From the NCBI GenBank assembly GCA_038147495.1, contig JAYQTT010000013.1, positions 38,429-102,428 of the forward strand: DNA of 64,000 nt, read 5' to 3'. The position numbers were made by a program, and so were the translations under genes. Of the stretch, positions 56,141-64,000 are shown in pieces (position 1 is the stretch's first letter; the number at the start of each line of letters is the position of its first letter). This DNA is from MED-G116 sp038147495. Lineage in GTDB: Bacteria > Pseudomonadota > Alphaproteobacteria > Puniceispirillales > Puniceispirillaceae. The notes below the pieces were generated by a model, which was given only the letters and a program-made list of their open reading frames with translations, was not told the origin of the DNA and searched no databases.

Positions 56141-57217
56141 CTACCGCGTAAAATCAAAAAAGATCAAGAATGCCATCAGCGTGAGCAATATTGTCATCCC
56201 ACCTCGCATCAAAAATGCCTGCACAGCGAGTGGGAGCGGCTTTCCCATGAGTGCTTCATAGGTGAAAAACGCGAGATGACCACCATCAAGTGCCGGTACG
56301 GGCAAAAGATTTATCAAACCAAGATTGATCGAGATAATGGCAGTCAGCAAAACAAACGGAACAATCCCCTGTTGCAAGGCCGAGCCAGAAATTTTGGCAA
56401 TACCGACAGGTCCCTGAATTTCTCCGCTTTGCACATCAGCGGTGAAAACACGGCCCAACCCCCGCAATATCATCAAAGACGTATAAAACGCATCCGATGT
56501 TCCAGCCACAAGGGCGCTTCCTGGCAGCATACGGACGCGTTCTCCCGATGGAACTGAACGCACACCCAGTAAGCCAATATTCATTTTCAAACCGTCATCA
56601 TAATGTGACATTGGCGTGACAGGCAGTTCAATTTGCTGGCCGCCACGCTCTATGATGAAAGACAATTCCTTGCCCGGGCTTTCAATCACCAAACCGCGCA
56701 TATCATTGAAATCACGAATTGAAACACCGTCAACCTCGATAACAACGTCACCGGCCTGCAATCCTGCCTCGGCCGCTGCAGTCTGCGGCAACACTTCACC
56801 AATTTCTGCCGGCAGGACCTGCTTGCCCACAGTCATATAGACAAGCGCAAAAAGCAGTATCCCGAGGATGAAATTTGCCACAGGCCCTGCAAGCACGATC
56901 GCAAAACGCCAAAACAACGGCGCATCGGGAAAACCACCCTTGGTCCCGTTGCGCTGTGCTGTTGGCGTGCTCATGGCATCCTCATCACCACGCATTTTCA
57001 CATAACCACCAAGAGGAATGGCAGCGATCCGCCATCTTGTTCCCGTCTGCTTTGAAGTCCAACCGACTATTTCAGGACCAAACCCTATGGAAAAAACCTC
57101 TACGATCACGCCAGCCCGGCGCGCCACCCAGTAATGGCCAAGCTCGTGAAAAAACACTACCGGCGTGATCAACAATAAAAATCCTATGATCAATTGGGTG
57201 AGGCCAAGTTCTGGCAT
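56141..57217 (-). CDS. rseP: Site-2 zinc metalloprotease RseP
   Basis: The 358-residue membrane protease has HELGHYWVARRAGV (zinc motif HExxH at residues 24-28) in the first helix, one PDZ domain (about 125-200, GEVLPQTAAAEAGLQAGDVV) and the second metal motif NLLPVPALDGGHL. It cleaves anti-sigma factors and signal peptide remnants. It has one PDZ rather than two as in E. coli, usual in this class. Confidence 0.95.
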   Translation of the reverse strand: MPELGLTQLIIGFLLLITPVVFFHELGHYWVARRAGVIVEVFSIGFGPEIVGWTSKQTGTRWRIAAIPLGGYVKMRGDEDAMSTPTAQRNGTKGGFPDAPLFWRFAIVLAGPVANFILGILLFALVYMTVGKQVLPAEIGEVLPQTAAAEAGLQAGDVVIEVDGVSIRDFNDMRGLVIESPGKELSFIIERGGQQIELPVTPMSHYDDGLKMNIGLLGVRSVPSGERVRMLPGSALVAGTSDAFYTSLMILRGLGRVFTADVQSGEIQGPVGIAKISGSALQQGIVPFVLLTAIISINLGLINLLPVPALDGGHLAFFTYEALMGKPLPLAVQAFLMRGGMTILLTLMAFLIFFDFTR

Positions 57218-57273
57218 TTTTTCTGGTTCCTTAAGATTGGCGGGTTACAGACCCACGAGTTATCCATTGAAGA

Positions 57274-58470
57274 TCAGTCTAATGCGTATTTGCGAACACA
57301 AGCGTCCGCCTCTTTACGCGCCTCTGCATCCAGCGCTACAACAGCGGCATGTGATTTAACATCGCCAACAATATCCGCCTGCATAACATCATTAACGACA
57401 TCTGAAATAGCGTTGAATCCTATCTGGTGTGAAAGGAACGCATCAACAGCCACTTCATTTGCTGCGTTTAGCACAGCAGGCATGATGCCTCCCGCGGCCA
57501 AAGCCTGTCGTGCCAACGTAAAGCAGGGATACCGCTCTGGATCAACTTCATGAAATTCCAGACGGCCCAATGCCACCAGATCAAGCGGTTCAGGGTCCCA
57601 TAACATCCGGTCCGGCCATTCCAGTGCATAAGAGATGGGTGTTCTCATATCTGGTGTGCCAAGTTGTCCTATGACTGATCCATCACGAAAATACACCAAA
57701 CCATGCACCGCCACCTGCGGGTGCACGAGCACCTCGATATTTTCCGGGGCGATATCAAAAAGCCAATGGGCCTCTATAATTTCCAGGCCCTTATTCATCA
57801 TGGTCGCACTATCGACCGAAATTTTCCTGCCCATAGTCCATTGCGGATGCTTGATGGCTTGTTCTGGCGTGATTGTGGAAAATTCGCCAAGCGGTGTTTT
57901 GCGAAACGGACCACCCGACGCAGTGAGGCAAATATGACGGATGCTTGTAGTGCCAACCCTGTCAGCAGTTCCCTCTCGCCCCTGCCATCCGGCCCAACAT
58001 TGAAAAATGGCATTATGTTCGCTGTCCAGCGGCAGAATGCGTGCGCCGGTTCTTGCCGCAGTCTGCATCACAATTTCACCAGCGGACACCAGCGACTCTT
58101 TGTTGGCAAGCGCCAAAGTTTGTCCGGCCGACACCGCAGCCATGACAGAGCCCAGACCCGCCAATCCGGTGATCGCTGCAACCACCAAATCCACAGGCTC
58201 TCGCGCAATTTCATCACAGGCATCAGCCCCGCCAACAATTCGTATACCCGTGTCGGCAAGCGCTGTTTTTAGTGCATCAAAACCCGCTTTATCGGCAAGA
58301 CCTACGACGTCAGGCTTGTATTTCAACGCCTGCTCGGCAAGCAGCCGATGATTGTTACCGGCAATCAGCGCATGGATGGAAAATCTGTCAGGAGCTTCAT
58401 CAACCAGCGACAGCGTATTGGTGCCGATTGATCCTGTTGATCCAAAAATACTCAAGCGACGTTTCAACAT
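57274..58470 (-). CDS. dxr: 1-deoxy-D-xylulose 5-phosphate reductoisomerase
   Basis: This 398-residue enzyme performs the first committed step of the MEP isoprenoid pathway. NADPH binding is shown by SIFGSTGSIGTNTL; LALANKESLVSAG and LPLDSEHNAIFQCW, then MTMGRKISVDSATMMNKGLE-type residues (WTMGRKISVDSATMMNKG), mark the active site. The start ATG 58470 has GGAG 5 bp upstream, better than TTG 58479. Confidence 0.96.
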   Translation of the reverse strand: MLKRRLSIFGSTGSIGTNTLSLVDEAPDRFSIHALIAGNNHRLLAEQALKYKPDVVGLADKAGFDALKTALADTGIRIVGGADACDEIAREPVDLVVAAITGLAGLGSVMAAVSAGQTLALANKESLVSAGEIVMQTAARTGARILPLDSEHNAIFQCWAGWQGREGTADRVGTTSIRHICLTASGGPFRKTPLGEFSTITPEQAIKHPQWTMGRKISVDSATMMNKGLEIIEAHWLFDIAPENIEVLVHPQVAVHGLVYFRDGSVIGQLGTPDMRTPISYALEWPDRMLWDPEPLDLVALGRLEFHEVDPERYPCFTLARQALAAGGIMPAVLNAANEVAVDAFLSHQIGFNAISDVVNDVMQADIVGDVKSHAAVVALDAEARKEADACVRKYALD

Positions 58471-58506
58471 CGGCTCCAAAATGAATTAGATAATTAAAAT
58501 CGATAA

Positions 58507-59304
58507 CTACGTTAGCATAAAAGCCAGATAAACCGCCGGCAAAGTTAATAAATAGCCATCGAATCGATCAAGCAACCCGCCATGTCCGGGGATGATCTGC
58601 CCACTGTCCTTAACGCCGAATTTTCGTTTCAACAGCGATTCCATTAAATCGCCGGCCTGCGCCAAAACCCCAACCCCAATTCCGACTATGACAGCAACAT
58701 AAATGGCAGAAATACCCGCCGTTCCGGCCAATTCGACAATTCCATATTGGCTATGAGTCATTGCCAACACAATGCTGGCAACCACCGCTGCCGACAAGCC
58801 GCCGACAGCCCCTGATATGGTCTTGTTAGGACTGATGCCGGGGGCAAGTTTGGGACCACCAACAGAACGGCCGACAAAGAACGCCATGATATCACAGCAT
58901 GCAATGACAAGTGCGAGTGATAACAGGAGCACCGGACCAGATGGAAGCATCAACAACTTTGCGCCTGCTCCGATACACATCATCAGGACAAATCCAAAGA
59001 TTGCCGAATACACGCCTTTTTCTTTGATATACACAAGGCAAAAAACAATGGCCCCGACAATCAGGTCAAAGCCAATGGCGGGCATTACCGCTGCCTCACC
59101 CGCATTTGGCGTTAAAGGCAATGCCACGAGGCAAAGGCCAAAAACTATCACCAACCACTGGCCAAGGCCTCGTAGCTCCGTAATGCGGGCAAACTCCAGA
59201 CACATGATCGCACTAGCCAAAGCAAAGAGGATCATGGCGATTGCGGGCGAATACCAAAATCCAAAAATGAGCGGTAGCAGCAGCGCCACGCCCAGTATTC
59301 GCAT
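58507..59304 (-). CDS. cdsA: Phosphatidate cytidylyltransferase
   Basis: The 265-residue membrane enzyme makes CDP-diacylglycerol for phospholipids. The family signature SLLKRKFGVKDSGQIIPGHG with GLLDRFD is near the C-terminus, and about eight helices are visible. I chose ATG 59304 because AGGGA lies 5 bp upstream; GTG 59346 would add 14 residues and has no clear ribosome site. It lies between uppS and dxr as usual. Confidence 0.93.
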   Translation of the reverse strand: MRILGVALLLPLIFGFWYSPAIAMILFALASAIMCLEFARITELRGLGQWLVIVFGLCLVALPLTPNAGEAAVMPAIGFDLIVGAIVFCLVYIKEKGVYSAIFGFVLMMCIGAGAKLLMLPSGPVLLLSLALVIACCDIMAFFVGRSVGGPKLAPGISPNKTISGAVGGLSAAVVASIVLAMTHSQYGIVELAGTAGISAIYVAVIVGIGVGVLAQAGDLMESLLKRKFGVKDSGQIIPGHGGLLDRFDGYLLTLPAVYLAFMLT

Positions 59305-59352
59305 CTTTATCCCTGAAGGGTCACTTTGGAAAACACCCTGAACCACGCGACG

Positions 59353-60096
59353 TTACAGTTTCGTCACTGTCGCACTGAACGGCGTTTGGGTCTCACCATC
59401 ACCGCCAAAACGACGCTCACGTTGGCTGAAGTCTCGCAGCGCTTTGTCCAAATCCTGTTCACTGAAATCAGGCCAGAACACCGGCGTGAAATGAAGCTCT
59501 GCATAGGAAATGTCCCAAAGCAGAAAATTTGAAACACGGTATTCACCGCCCGTCCTGATCAACAGGTCAACCTGCGGCAACATCGATGACATCATCCGTG
59601 ATTTGACGAGGTCTTCGGTAATGTCATCGGCTGAGATGATGCCTTTCGCAGCTTCTTCAGCCAGTAGCTTTGCTGCACTGGTGACCTCTTGCTGTCCACC
59701 ATAATCAACGGCAATGGTCAAATTCAGGCCCGAATTACCTTTTGTTTGCGACTCGGTTTCAGCAATTAATTCAACAAGTTCTGTGGACAATCGGTCGCGA
59801 CGACCAATAACCCGGAATTTTACATTTTCCTGCATGAATTCCTTGGCGTCATTGACAAGGAACCGGTGCATCAGTGCCATCAGCCCATCGACTTCTGTCT
59901 TTGGCCGTGTCCAATTTTGTGCAGAGAAAGCAAAAACAGTCAGCCAACGGACGCCAGATTTATAGCTATGATCACAAATCGTCCGCAAAACATCAGCGCC
60001 CTGCCTGTGCCCGCGGAGCGCGTTCAGGCCACGTTTTTTGGCCCAGCGACGGTTGCCGTCCATAATAATTGCCAAATGATGCGGTGCTGATGACAT
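59353..60096 (-). CDS. uppS: Undecaprenyl diphosphate synthase
   Basis: The 247-residue cis-prenyltransferase makes the carrier lipid for peptidoglycan and lipopolysaccharide. HLAIIMDGNRRWAKKRGL holds the catalytic Asp. LTVFAFSAQNWTRP and DLLIRTGGEYRVSNFLLWD are the other conserved regions. Confidence 0.96.
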   Translation of the reverse strand: MSSAPHHLAIIMDGNRRWAKKRGLNALRGHRQGADVLRTICDHSYKSGVRWLTVFAFSAQNWTRPKTEVDGLMALMHRFLVNDAKEFMQENVKFRVIGRRDRLSTELVELIAETESQTKGNSGLNLTIAVDYGGQQEVTSAAKLLAEEAAKGIISADDITEDLVKSRMMSSMLPQVDLLIRTGGEYRVSNFLLWDISYAELHFTPVFWPDFSEQDLDKALRDFSQRERRFGGDGETQTPFSATVTKL

Positions 60097-60185
60097 GTGA
60101 CTAGCCTTCTTTTGCTATCTTGTCTGCGGCGACCGCCTCATTTGGCTCGGTCATAAACCACTGATGCACAGGAACCAAAAATCCC

Positions 60186-60743
60186 TCAAACTTGCGTGAT
60201 TTCCTTTTCCTTATTGGCCAAGCTTTCATCGATCAATTTGACATATTGATCGGTCAGCTTCTGCACCTCGCCCTCCTCCGAATGACGCTCATCCTCAGAG
60301 AGCAGGCCATCCTTCTCGGCAGAACGGATGGCTTCAATACCATCACGCCGCACGTTACGAACCGCCACTCTGGCGGCTTCTGCGTAGCGCCCAGCCACCT
60401 TGACCATTTCCTTGCGGCGGTCTTCAGACAGGTCAGGAATCGGCACCCGGATCAAATTGCCTTCTGTCATCGGGTTAAGGCCCAGATCAGACTCCCGGAT
60501 AGCCTTTTCAACAGCGGCTGTCATAGACGCATCCCATACAGTAACCGTCAACAACCGTGATTCAGGCGCCGAAATATTACCAACCTGATTCATCGGCATT
60601 TTCGAGCCATAGGCATCAACCATGATGGGTTCCAGCATTGCGGTTGAGGCACGACCCGCCCGCAACCCCATGAATTCGTTTTTCAGGCTGGATACGCTGC
60701 CTTCCATACGGCGCTTGATGTCATCAATATCATAGTCAGACAT
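60186..60743 (-). CDS. frr: Ribosome recycling factor
   Basis: The 185-residue protein matches RRF: LRAGRASTAMLEPIMVDAYG, GLNPMTEGNLIRVPIPDLSEDRR (split over 108-130) and the C-terminal helix. It splits ribosomes after termination with EF-G. An 89-bp gap separates it from uppS. Confidence 0.97.
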   Translation of the reverse strand: MSDYDIDDIKRRMEGSVSSLKNEFMGLRAGRASTAMLEPIMVDAYGSKMPMNQVGNISAPESRLLTVTVWDASMTAAVEKAIRESDLGLNPMTEGNLIRVPIPDLSEDRRKEMVKVAGRYAEAARVAVRNVRRDGIEAIRSAEKDGLLSEDERHSEEGEVQKLTDQYVKLIDESLANKEKEITQV

Positions 60744-60827
60744 GTGGTTTCCCTTCTATGCGATGTCCTGTTTGCGTAATAAACCACTGAGGCGGGTTAG
60801 AGTCATCTGGCGATCCAGAGTTCAACC

Positions 60828-61562
60828 TCAATTCACGATCGTAAAAGCCCCTTCGCCGCGCAATACCCTCTCAAATCCACCCGGTTTTTCGATCGAAAAC
60901 ACGAGAATAGGTATGTTGTTTTCGCGTGCCAGCGACACGGCAGATGCGTCCATGACCTTCAAATCATCCGACAGGACTTGTAGATAGGAAAGACGGTCAT
61001 AACGTGTCGCCGATTTGTCTTTTTCTGGATCAGCGGAATAGACACCATCAACACGTGTGCCTTTCAACAAGGCCTTGCAATTCATCTCTGATGCGCGAAG
61101 TGCTGCAGCGGTATCCGTTGTAAAGAAAGGATTGCCAGTTCCAGCGGCAAAAATTACCACACGGCCTTTTTCAAGGTGGCGCGTAGCCCGGCGCCGGATA
61201 TATGGCTCGCATACCGCGCTTATCGGCAACGCCGACATAACACGGACGGGGACTTCAAGCTGTTCGAGGGCGTTTTGCATTGCCAGCGCGTTCATCACCG
61301 TGGCAAGCATGCCCATATAGTCGCCGGTGGCGCGTTCCATACCGGATGCCGCGGCAGACATTCCACGGAAGATGTTGCCACCACCGATGACAAGGCAAAC
61401 CTCGACACCAGAATCGACAACATCTTTCACTTCTCTGGCAACAGCGGCAACCATTTCGGTATCAATGCCGTAGGATTGTTTTCCCATCAGCGATTCGCCC
61501 GAAATTTTTAGAAGCACACGACTATATTTAAACGCCGTGTCGCTGCCGCTGTCATCTGCCAT
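60828..61562 (-). CDS. pyrH: Uridylate kinase
   Basis: This 244-residue UMP kinase of the amino-acid kinase fold starts the phosphate-binding region with LLKISGESLMG. GGGNIFRG and FAAGTGNPFFTTDTAAALRA are conserved sites. It is regulated by GTP and UTP in most bacteria. It lies 26 bp after tsf. Confidence 0.97.
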   Translation of the reverse strand: MADDSGSDTAFKYSRVLLKISGESLMGKQSYGIDTEMVAAVAREVKDVVDSGVEVCLVIGGGNIFRGMSAAASGMERATGDYMGMLATVMNALAMQNALEQLEVPVRVMSALPISAVCEPYIRRRATRHLEKGRVVIFAAGTGNPFFTTDTAAALRASEMNCKALLKGTRVDGVYSADPEKDKSATRYDRLSYLQVLSDDLKVMDASAVSLARENNIPILVFSIEKPGGFERVLRGEGAFTIVN

Positions 61563-61588
61563 GGATGCGCCCCCGTTGGGAAGTGGAT

Positions 61589-62506
61589 TTAGGACAATTG
61601 TGCCGCAACCTCTGCAGCGAAGTCCGTCTCTTCCTTCTCAATGCCTTCGCCAAGATTAAACCGGACAAATGCCGTCATTGCAATATCTGCACCGGCATCC
61701 TTTCCAGCTTTGGTGATAACGTCAGCAATTCTTGTTTCGCCGTCAATGACAGATGTCTGCTCAAGAAGCACAACTTCCTGATAATATTTTTTCATCCGTC
61801 CTTCGACCATCTTTTCAGCAATTTCTTGCGGCTTACCAGACGCTTTGGCTTGTTCAATCAGAACATCGCGCTCGCGCTGTACGGCGTCTTTGTCAAGATC
61901 TTCAACCGAGAGGCTGGCTGGCGAAGTGGCCGCAATGTGCATGGCCAATTGCTTGCCAAGGCCCTGAAGCGCTGCTTCGTCAGCTGTTGACTCAAGCGCA
62001 ACCAGAACACCGATCCGGCCAAGACCATCTGCAGTGGCGTTGTGCATATAAGACACAACAGCGCCATTTGACACTGACAAGCGCTCCATCCGGCGCAATG
62101 TCATGTTCTCGCCAATCGTGGCGATCTTTTGTGTCAGCTCTTCTTCTACAGTGCGTCCAGTATCCGGATAGGTTGCCGCGCGCAAAGTATCAAGGTCACC
62201 AGCTGCCAGCGCCAGGCCTGACAGAGACCGTGCAAAATCTTGAAACTCTGTATTTCTGGCAACGAAATCTGTTTCGGCATTAAGCTCAACCACGGCGCCG
62301 GATGTGCCCTCAACGGCAATCGCAACAAGCCCTTCAGAGGCCACACGTCCTGATTTTTTCGCTGCTGTGGCCAGACCTTTGGTGCGAAGCCAGTCAATCG
62401 CCGCATCCATGTCACCGTTGGTTTCGCCAAGCGCTTTCTTACAATCCATCATGCCCGCGCCAGATTTTTCGCGAAGCTCTTTCACCAGTGCTGCTGTTAC
62501 ACTCAT
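61589..62506 (-). CDS. tsf: Elongation factor Ts
   Basis: The 305-residue exchange factor for EF-Tu has the N-terminal UBA-like part (LVKELREKSGAGMMDCKKAL), the TDFVARN motif near residue 80 and two dimerisation-core repeats. It follows rpsB by about 143 bp. Confidence 0.97.
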   Translation of the reverse strand: MSVTAALVKELREKSGAGMMDCKKALGETNGDMDAAIDWLRTKGLATAAKKSGRVASEGLVAIAVEGTSGAVVELNAETDFVARNTEFQDFARSLSGLALAAGDLDTLRAATYPDTGRTVEEELTQKIATIGENMTLRRMERLSVSNGAVVSYMHNATADGLGRIGVLVALESTADEAALQGLGKQLAMHIAATSPASLSVEDLDKDAVQRERDVLIEQAKASGKPQEIAEKMVEGRMKKYYQEVVLLEQTSVIDGETRIADVITKAGKDAGADIAMTAFVRFNLGEGIEKEETDFAAEVAAQLS

Positions 62507-62649
62507 TTTCCTGTCCTTGTATTACATTCGGTTTGCAATAACCGCCCCCACAGCGGGAGGCGGTGATGTGTTTCAATTTTGGGTCTGATCTGCTTTAGGC
62601 AGAGGCAGCAGCACCATCATCTTCGGCAGGCGTTTGGGCTGCCGGCGCG

Positions 62650-63429
62650 TCAGCTTTCCAGCTTCTTCTGCGCCGCTTCTACTGCTGGTTCCACAGGCGC
62701 TTCAGTTGCCTCTCCAGCGTCGCCGCCGCTCTTCATAAGCTCTGTCTGCAATCCGTCCAGAACCGCGGCCTGCGCCATCTCGCAATAAAATGCGATTGCG
62801 CGCATCGCGTCATCATTGCCGGGAACCAGATAATCTACGCCATCTGGGTTTGCGTTTGAGTCAACAATCGCAACAACCGGAATATTGAGGCGGTTAGCCT
62901 CCTGAACGGCAATGGCTTCTTTATTGGTATCAAGAATGAACAGAATGTCTGGAAGGCCGCCCATTTCTTTGATGCCGCCAAGCGTGCGCTCCAGCTTCTC
63001 ACGCTCACGGGTCAGCTGCAGGATTTCTTTCTTTGTCAGCTGGTGGATTTCGTCTCCGTCCATCCGCTCTTCAAGTTCGCGAAGGCGACGGATAGATTGT
63101 GAAACTGTTGACCAGTTGGTCAACATGCCACCAAGCCAGCGATGGTTAACGTAATACTGACCGCAAGCCTTTGCAGTTTCAGCGATTTTTTCTGCTGCCG
63201 CACGCTTGGTGCCAACAAACAGAACGCGACCGCCGCGTGATGCAACGTCTCCAAGCGCTTTCAGCGCTGCATGGAACATCGGAACTGTCTGCTGCAGGTC
63301 AAGAATATGGATTTTATTCCGCTCGCCGAAGATATACGGCTCCATACGAGGGTTCCAGCGGCGGGTGTTGTGTCCAAAATGAACGCCAGCTTCGAGCATC
63401 TGACGCATAGTAAATGTAGGGAGAGCCAT
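62650..63429 (-). CDS. rpsB: 30S ribosomal protein S2
   Basis: The 259-residue protein has MRQMLEAGVHFGHNTRRWNP, FVGTKRAAAEKI, HRWLGGMLTNW and the GVDYLVPGNDDAMRAI region of S2. The tail ends at 62650 as AAQKKLES. Just beyond it the minus strand continues in another frame as an Ala/Glu-rich stretch (AGKADAPAAQTPAEDDGAAASA) to a TAA at 62595-62597. The real tail may thus be longer, and one or two indels may have cut it. Confidence 0.95.
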   Translation of the reverse strand: MALPTFTMRQMLEAGVHFGHNTRRWNPRMEPYIFGERNKIHILDLQQTVPMFHAALKALGDVASRGGRVLFVGTKRAAAEKIAETAKACGQYYVNHRWLGGMLTNWSTVSQSIRRLRELEERMDGDEIHQLTKKEILQLTREREKLERTLGGIKEMGGLPDILFILDTNKEAIAVQEANRLNIPVVAIVDSNANPDGVDYLVPGNDDAMRAIAFYCEMAQAAVLDGLQTELMKSGGDAGEATEAPVEPAVEAAQKKLES

Positions 63430-63630
63430 GTTTTACACTCCTGTTCTCCGGTTAAACCTCCGTAAGGGATAATGAAAGGCAACTGCCCTCACCGGATGGT
63501 GCAACCCATGGAGTTTGCCATGGACACCGACCCTCACGTGTGAATTGGCTGTGGGTTTACCCGACAGCCTGCAAAAACGCAAGCCCCCACAAGGAATAAA
63601 TCTGGGTGACAGGCATTTGGTCAGTGATGG

Positions 63631-64000
63631 TTAAAGATCACGCACATCGGCAATTCCGGCAACCCGACGCAGGCTTTGGCGAAACTCACCACTCAGTTTG
63701 AACCGGCCAGGCAGGGCAATCGAGACATCATGCTCATCCACCTGCAGATTGAGCCTCACTTCGGCACGTCCGGGACCGTCTTGATCAAGCAAGTCTCTCA
63801 CTGTTTCCAGAGATTTCTCGTCATCCAGCCATATCCCGACACCACCATGCCATGCGGCAATTGCATCATCGAGTGCCTGCACCTTTGCGGCAAGCAGGCG
63901 TGGCCCGTTTTCCTCGAGCTTGAAATTGGCCGCCACAAGCAACGGCCTTTCACTGTCGAGAAGCTCATTACTCTCAGCCAGAATGTCAGCGAAAAAGGTA
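63631..64000 (-). CDS. dnaE: DNA polymerase III alpha subunit, C-terminal end (5' part outside window)
   Basis: The frame is open to the window edge and reads FADILAESNELLDSERPLL, then a mixed alpha/beta tail ending in LPGRFKLSGEFRQSLRRVAG. This matches the C-terminal OB/tail region of alphaproteobacterial DnaE, where dnaE is often upstream of rpsB. Only about 122 residues are visible, so the call rests on pattern and position. The gap to rpsB (63430-63630) must hold the rpsB leader and promoter; I see nothing definite in it. Confidence 0.7.
   Translation of the reverse strand, partial: TFFADILAESNELLDSERPLLVAANFKLEENGPRLLAAKVQALDDAIAAWHGGVGIWLDDEKSLETVRDLLDQDGPGRAEVRLNLQVDEHDVSIALPGRFKLSGEFRQSLRRVAGIADVRDL

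Overview
The window is an alphaproteobacterial chromosome segment of about 64 kb with intermediate base composition. It carries three tRNA genes (Arg-TCT, Pro-TGG, Glu-TTC, all with encoded CCA) and almost only housekeeping genes. I see no phage, transposon, integrase or CRISPR array. The class is indicated by the order rpsB-tsf-pyrH-frr-uppS-cdsA-dxr-rseP-bamA-skp-lpxD-fabZ-lpxA-lpxI-lpxB next to gltA, gltX, comEC, lexA, moeA, moaC and trpC/D/G, by an AapJQMP amino-acid transporter, by an NDUFS4-type complex I protein, by a ComEC without a beta-lactamase domain, and by GAAC-N7-GAAC SOS boxes. A marine SAR116-like (Puniceispirillum-type) organism is my best guess, but that is inference.

Layout. 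0-3.4 kb: a histidine operon on the minus strand (TrpR-like regulator, long hisG, hisC-hisB fusion, hisH running off the window). 3.4-14 kb: a dioxygenase and sixA, then cysK, sseA, aapJQMP and a glutamate dehydrogenase on the plus strand. 14-16.2 kb: small genes and tRNAs. 16.2-23.9 kb: a tightly overlapping multisubunit Na+/H+ (Mrp/Mnh) antiporter operon with three MnhD-like subunits, the last one badly broken. 24-26.4 kb: small uncharacterised genes, a NifU-like scaffold and a sterol-desaturase-like hydroxylase. 26.4-35.5 kb: recJ, hom, a quinone oxidoreductase, a winged-helix regulator, a fused 5-oxoprolinase/hydantoinase and a nucleosidase. 35.7-48.8 kb: rplM-rpsI, trpG, metY, trpDC, moaC, moeA, lexA, comEC, gltX, gltA. 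48.8-64 kb: the lipid A, outer-membrane biogenesis and translation cluster on the minus strand, ending in the 3' part of dnaE.

Data quality matters here. recJ, moeA, fabZ, bamA and the first mnhD-like gene each contain one apparent frameshift. Three are one-base losses in short homopolymers. Because fabZ and bamA are normally essential, I read these mainly as consensus errors. Two interruptions stand apart: an in-frame TGA in hisC-hisB, and a cluster of at least seven frame changes within about 1.2 kb at the 3' end of the Mrp operon.

I did not find a clearly new defence, mobile or metabolic system. The most useful leads are regulatory (a palindrome before the his operon, triple SOS boxes at lexA, a possible SAM-II-like metY leader, 23-bp repeats before gdh, a 15-bp palindrome before aapJ) and structural (the hisC-hisB fusion with its TGA codon, the MnhG histone-like tail, and a 32-residue membrane ORF).
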